This document shows positions 60,601 through 64,000 of a stretch of DNA of 64,000 nucleotides, piece after piece. The notes beneath the pieces were generated by a model. It had not been told where the DNA came from and searched no databases. It saw only the letters and a list, made by a program, of their open reading frames with translations. How positions within the stretch are numbered: the first letter of the stretch is position 1; each line of letters starts with the position of its first letter. Source of the DNA: Durusdinium trenchii (lineage: Eukaryota > Sar > Dinophyceae > Suessiales > Symbiodiniaceae); contig CAXAMN010000001.1 of assembly GCA_963970005.1 (NCBI GenBank), positions 2,794,887 to 2,858,886 of the forward strand, given 5' to 3'. Made by a program: the position numbers and the translations under genes.

Positions 60601-62402
60601 TAATTGAAGCCACATTTTGGGTTCATGATTCCTCCACTGGCATAGTGCAATTATATCCGGACCGGTGCTCTGTGAATTTGAGCGACGAGGCCTTGGATCA
60701 ATGCCGGCGCCTCTGGAGTGAGCGTGGTTTGAGCCCTCATAGCCGTGTTACCCTTATTGATCCGGCGCCGGTATTCCTTGTTCTGCCGCGACCGCATGCG
60801 ATTGTTGATCAAGGAGGAGAAGCTGATTGCCCGATTCTTTGCCATGTCACTGAAGATGGGCGTGCGAACCTTCTGTCGGTTGTGTTGCCACGAAGTTATC
60901 CACCTACGAGTGTCTCTTCCATTTTCCTTTTTGCCTTACCCCAGCACGAGTGCGACAGTGATTCTGAATGCTACCTTTTCTGGGGAAGAAGGAGATATGA
61001 GTATTGGCAAGACATCCAAGTACAGCCAGGGTCATTTCTGCGACTCTACGAATGGACTACAAGAAGAGCGCCTGCTTCTTCAACTAGCTGTGGTAGCGAC
61101 GGCAGTGATTCTGACCGGGTTTCATGGATTTCTGGGTATTCGATTGAAGCAGTAATAGATCCCATTGAGACTAGCGGAGGAAACACTGCAACTCCGGAAA
61201 TTGAACAGCGAACGGCAATGATATTTGAAGTGCCTACTCAAGTGCCAGAGGAGGGTAGAAGGCTCGTTCCCCGTCCTTCTGGGGAAAGGCAGCCGAGCGG
61301 AAGATGGAGGCGCAGACACAGAACTGGACAGTCAATCGTAGGGCGTTCGCCCCAGAGTCCCCTTAGAGACGAACATGACCAAGCGGAGCAGTTAGATGAG
61401 AGCAGTCTTATGCAGTGGCTTGAGGTCGATGAGGAGGTTGATTCTGAGGCAGCACCGTCGACCGACCAGACCACAACTGGTGGCCACCCTTCTGCAATGG
61501 TATCCGATTATACCGCCCTGGCATGTAACACTGATTTTGACTGGCATACTACTTGGGGGGCGGTGCGAAGCTTCTTATGCGGCTACCACCAAACAACCAC
61601 CAGGGCCCAGTCGCAGTTGTTAGTCCATGTCATTGCCTATAGGCGAGGTGCGACGACGACATGTGGGGCATATTGCCCTACCTGGCTGCTTGATGAGCAA
61701 GTTTCAATATGCCGTTTGACTGATTGGTGCCAAGGGTTCACGTTCCCACTCGACCCGGGTTATACACGGGCATTCCCGATTTTGGTCGAGCTGTACCAGA
61801 ACATGCCATCGATTGTCGTGGTGCAGAACCTGGAAGTGGGGGTTGTACCCCTGGTGACAGAGGTGCATACGGACTCGCATCGAGGACATTTTGTGATGAT
61901 GGCGCAACCTACCGAGGATGTCTCTGAGATTTTGGATTGGCTTCGTACTCGTACTGTGGTCCGCTTTCCCTTTGATCTGACCTTTCAGCAAACCCGGGCC
62001 AATGTTTGGGACCGTATAGAGGTTATAGCTGGAGCGGTGCTGCAGGTCCGTTGCCGAACAGCGATGGAGATACTTAACCCAGTCCAATCCACTACAGAGG
62101 CTGGGCCGTCTCTCGAGTACTATAGCCATTCGACTTGGTCCTCCTTGCCGTCAGAGCAGCCACCAGCAGATCGCGGAGAGCAGCCAAATTCTGACGAGCA
62201 CACCTTGATGCAGTTGAGTCCTCCTGTTGGACTGCGACGTATATGTTATTCTCATTGCTTCCAAGGAGCTCCTGAGATCGGGGAAATTGACTACCCTAGG
62301 GAGTCTCCGGAGGACCCCTCACCTAGGTCTTTTTCAAGTCAGGCTACCGGCAAGCGCAGACGAATGGTTTCGACGGCCTCCCTCCTTCCTGGATCAATTT
62401 GA
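57342..62402 (+). CDS. retroelement ORF3: giant modular polyprotein (up to 1686 aa)
   Basis: This is one open frame of 5 kb. The real entry is probably by frame change from ORF2 rather than at ATG 57342. The motif acidic-x-x-(L/F/S)-M-Q recurs at residues 295-297, 549-551, 808-810, 1062-1064, 1356-1358 and 1622-1624, giving spacings of 254, 259, 254, 294 and 266. Modules often open with a strand containing Trp and His (VTVWLHTWDRRE, FTVHVWA, ATFWVHDSST), continue beta-rich and end in an acidic Ser-rich linker. I see no protease, endonuclease or reverse transcriptase motif (no FADD/YADD box, no EEP signature). Codon use is less C/G-biased than the host exons. Near 62330 the protein-like reading moves to another frame. 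The gene product is unknown. I recall similar modules in other Symbiodiniaceae elements. Confidence 0.7.
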   Translation: MMVQTMNTPFGLIGMLLKRPFLLGLQAPSFEGGTPCFVERDNQFSLVRPTIGLWSPLLVPVHVSTTSMRFVLSMIFFPRFGTFEATNAPMSDSGDFLYRNFDPSCLGLSLVQSSAKIWPSPSLSCQIQTPGLPRDRRVQVWFASSRVCQTMPRAFTITGTDLVGLQVPFNELWKDRCETLTCEYTIVRPQPQDFDMNENQLHFLLYVPSPFGELPFLIVKQSGSNNAVRMSYFSCMLPRFDLLGSIRRTNVVETTERVLFLGQRPETLRSGTLLVVQTQLTGLSQMQKDNEDHSLMQSQRPVVHVEPELAHVLNSLGIGEAGVTVWLHTWDRRETWSFVHRRHVLALNGPVRPQILAQWRDFQIRPHAHLVPVRPIEYSASFLLLPVCPESWVGVLATVATLTEYWQGTFIYRTDRFPYVHELFAARLPHVQCVWVTECVIVIGPRVYRWEQSVPIFSGVSLTFVERQPLPRQVVPLVADPNATSAGTSEDVRTADSASSVDMDSLSGCQSFSDDAHQDDVMPQDVTAQSYDTLQQGSDFAEEEEAFCSMQRTVVSAPFVPFAVACERGLPYLKVLRLTRKEITAVWQESGIDLVYEHFRSRENGIREKKIMGWSFSHYGQAFGSPFAAWMRRTGLWATQLLSPFEDEGYREVQFVQVFPQPLMVEIAGNGRGEHDVVVLAFTDETAAEEALPLVVQSELSDVLDTIAIRCPPGCTASIICEILGMGHKCRPPMQAVARFHYGDLIRVFTDKDRIGLPAGALLRLSIESTDEQACSELPEQRPLREHQTLLIPLRDVPVDPVDEQLILMQVQWQMEMNADDTLFQEAARRLYRFEHLFPDGRLQELIQVSEEVARHSDPLKMYLAGHLPFPGTKVFTVHVWAITGEVAAFARAIPIHSDRSITTSLLREFPDMVEAQPFWVMTTEQAMMPLSLRIYPVDMILLTQAQTQAKVRIYLVDVIFAQLPKRVAVIYRPRETLRELTRRIGLESVCDKQGHHCLLRRNEGPMMLEWQMPDPIDQNHGAHFTLEFRLQDAKDRCPVSSRPTSSFDLGQPADVPDEGSFMQTMPNGKGARSKLHLYLRQFSLRVIEATFWVHDSSTGIVQLYPDRCSVNLSDEALDQCRRLWSERGLSPHSRVTLIDPAPVFLVLPRPHAIVDQGGEADCPILCHVTEDGRANLLSVVLPRSYPPTSVSSIFLFALPQHECDSDSECYLFWGRRRYEYWQDIQVQPGSFLRLYEWTTRRAPASSTSCGSDGSDSDRVSWISGYSIEAVIDPIETSGGNTATPEIEQRTAMIFEVPTQVPEEGRRLVPRPSGERQPSGRWRRRHRTGQSIVGRSPQSPLRDEHDQAEQLDESSLMQWLEVDEEVDSEAAPSTDQTTTGGHPSAMVSDYTALACNTDFDWHTTWGAVRSFLCGYHQTTTRAQSQLLVHVIAYRRGATTTCGAYCPTWLLDEQVSICRLTDWCQGFTFPLDPGYTRAFPILVELYQNMPSIVVVQNLEVGVVPLVTEVHTDSHRGHFVMMAQPTEDVSEILDWLRTRTVVRFPFDLTFQQTRANVWDRIEVIAGAVLQVRCRTAMEILNPVQSTTEAGPSLEYYSHSTWSSLPSEQPPADRGEQPNSDEHTLMQLSPPVGLRRICYSHCFQGAPEIGEIDYPRESPEDPSPRSFSSQATGKRRRMVSTASLLPGSI

Positions 62403-62735
62403 GACCCTGGAGCAAGAGCGTGATAGATTCTTGGCTTGGCGACGGAAGGTGGATCAAACAAAGCGGACTACCACCTTCTTGTATTTCGATTACCTCTATG
62501 GTGAGGCTATTGCTTTCTTGGCTGCCAAAGATCGATGGCCAGACTTTGTCTTATACTCTACATATGATGATCAGGTAGTGCACTGGGGACTTGCTGTGGA
62601 CGAATTTTTTGTCCTGGAGATCTTCGATTTCACGACGGTGCTGAGAGATTTTCTCAAGAGTGTGATACTGTTCACGACTCGGGCCAATATTATTCCGGTA
62701 CAACCTTGGCCAGAGATATTCGAGCAGCAAGGTGT
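62330..62735 (+). CDS. polyprotein segment in a shifted frame
   Basis: From about 62330 the protein-like reading is the frame one base later: RLPASADEWFRRPPSFLDQF, RKVDQTKRTTTFLYFDYLYG and GLAVDEFFVLEIFDFTT. Between about 62605 (a run of six T) and 62735 it returns to the original frame. The frame pair is compensated, and the motif spacing across it (288 residues) stays within the module range. This supports two small indels, or assembly errors, in a once continuous frame. Confidence 0.6.
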
Positions 62736-64000
62736 GAAGACGATTTATATCTCTTGGTGGACGAATTTCCGGATGACACAGAAATCCCAGTCCTGGTTAG
62801 TCTCTGGGTCCAAGAGGCCGAGAGGGCACCAGAACTCTCAGCAAGGCGGCTTCCCCAAAAGATTACCACTGAATTGTTGCTACAGCTCTATTGGCTGGAA
62901 GAAGTGTGCTATCGTGAACGCTATGATTGCCAAGTCAGTCACTACTCTCAGGAATTGCCTCGAATTGTTTCATGGAGAACCTTCCCTGGCATGAAGATTG
63001 ACATCAGAGTGATGATCCTGAGAGAGTCGACATGCGAAGATATGGCTGATGATAGCGACCTGGTGCACCTTTTACAGCTGCAAAGACCTGTTTGTCATCC
63101 AGCATCGACTGGTGAAGTGGCGCTGAGTGTTTACCCGAAGTGGATTATGCCCACGACAGGTCTCAAACCACCTGGGAATACAAGACCGCCCATTTTGTGG
63201 CAAAATGCCGATATGAATAAAATGGATGATCTTCTTTGTGTTGCCGGAGAAGAAGTAGTCATTGATTTTCCACGTATTGCCTTCCCGCTTAGTGCAGCTC
63301 TGCTTCCGTGCGAAGGGAGTCCAGTAAGACATGTGGAGCCTAGCTGGGCTGGATTTGATCTGGAGGTGCCGGACTTTTCCTCATGGTTCCAGGCTGTCAT
63401 GATTAAGCGGAACTGCCCCAAGATTCCTTGGGGCGAAGTGTCGAAATCTTTCCCTCAGGATTTGTTAGGTCTGCTCTATGATGTTGTCCTGCAGGACCCG
63501 CCTGAAGGCCCCAAGGGTTCTAAGGTCCAGATCTTCACGGATGGCTCAAATACACAAGATGAGTCAAAACAGGCAGCTTGGGCTTTTGTTGCTTTGAGCC
63601 AATATGAGGACCGGACTTATCTGACAGGACTAGACTATGGTCTTGTCGATTCTGATCCAATGAGTCATGCATGGGTAGGCGCTGAGGCCGAAGACTCGCG
63701 AACTGCCGAAGCTACTGCGATTATAAGAGCTTGTGAATGGGCTTTGGCTCAAGGTTTTGAGGTTGTGCACGAATTCCTTTTTGATGCACAATCAGTAGGG
63801 CTGGCAGCAGCAGGAATTTACCAAACACAAGAGTCCGATAGGATTGGCAGAGTAGCTCGAGGACTTGCCAAGTCGGTAGAAACTTTGCTCGGTTCGACTT
63901 TTGTTATTTGGCGACATGTCAAAGGCCACAGTGGAGTCTTCGGAAATGAGTTCAAAGCTTTTTCGTTTGAATCGGTGGTTGGAAATGAATCGGGTGTTGA
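62630..64000 (+). CDS. polyprotein C-terminal part with RNase H domain, runs off the window
   Basis: The frame is open from about 62610 to the last base. It starts near CEDDLYLLVDEFPDD, passes another module-boundary-like motif (DDSDLVHLLQLQ, 63051-63080), and reaches a type-1 RNase H domain at about 63525-63970: FTDGS (first catalytic Asp, 63540), EDSRTAEATAI (Glu), FLFDAQSVG (second Asp) and RHVKGHSGVFGNE (His region). The usual NExAD ending is changed to NEFKAFSFE, so the last acidic metal ligand is uncertain. RNase H of this type degrades the RNA strand of RNA-DNA hybrids during reverse transcription. No reverse transcriptase lies upstream in the element. Confidence 0.8.

Noticed and set aside
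58000..63420. Minus-strand ORFs of 60-115 codons under the retroelement
   Set aside because: They are antisense shadows of the polyprotein, short and without protein-like composition.
1..64000. Dinoflagellate spliced-leader relicts, telomere repeats, CRISPR arrays, rRNA genes
   Set aside because: Looked for by eye (TTGGCTCAAG-type ends, TTTAGGG runs, spaced repeats); nothing convincing was found. A computed search could still find weak copies.

Overview
The window looks like nuclear DNA of a dinoflagellate, most probably a Symbiodiniaceae (coral-symbiont type) genome. The signs are: GC3-rich exons in AT-richer DNA, long intron-dense genes on one strand, introns with GC (and at least one possible GA) donors next to AG acceptors, abundant degenerate repeats, and several protein families I recognise from memory as dinoflagellate-specific and multi-copy. 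No prokaryotic operons, CRISPR arrays, rRNA genes or credible tRNA genes were seen. A 10-N assembly gap lies at 29511-29520. All exon borders were read by eye and are provisional.

Layout. 1-9.5 kb has no supportable gene. It holds a hairpin repeat (4.2 kb), a ~179-bp satellite (5.2-5.87 kb) and a degenerate CAG tract (5.88-6.22 kb). 9.5-23.1 kb is a minus-strand array. Reading 5'->3' it contains gene A (23.1-16.6 kb: basic Lys/Ala-rich N-terminal half plus a methyltransferase-like C-terminal half), gene B (16.1-13.2 kb: small charged and coiled-coil exons) and gene C (9.5-11.3 kb, possibly with exons up to 13 kb: a large dinoflagellate family with an HGDEG motif, broken by one frameshift at a homopolymer). 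24.7-42 kb carries scattered minus-strand exons of at least three genes with recognisable ends (stops at 28915, 34197 and 39612). 42.3-47.9 kb is a minus-strand voltage-gated cation channel gene with clear S4 and S5 exons. 48-54.9 kb holds a few weaker candidates and repeats.

54.9-64.0 kb on the plus strand is a retroelement-like unit that runs off the window. ORF1 is a coiled-coil, gag-like protein. ORF2 has four hydrophobic segments. ORF3 is a giant polyprotein that, after an apparent compensated pair of frame changes, continues into an RNase H domain at the window edge. The polyprotein is punctuated about every 254-294 residues by an acidic-then-(L/F)-M-Q motif. This suggests a tandem-module architecture that I do not recognise as a described system, and it is the most interesting signal here. 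No reverse transcriptase or endonuclease is visible before the RNase H domain, so if they exist they lie downstream of 64000.

The long minus-strand run opposed by the plus-strand element fits the unidirectional gene blocks known from dinoflagellates. No spliced-leader relict was found by eye.
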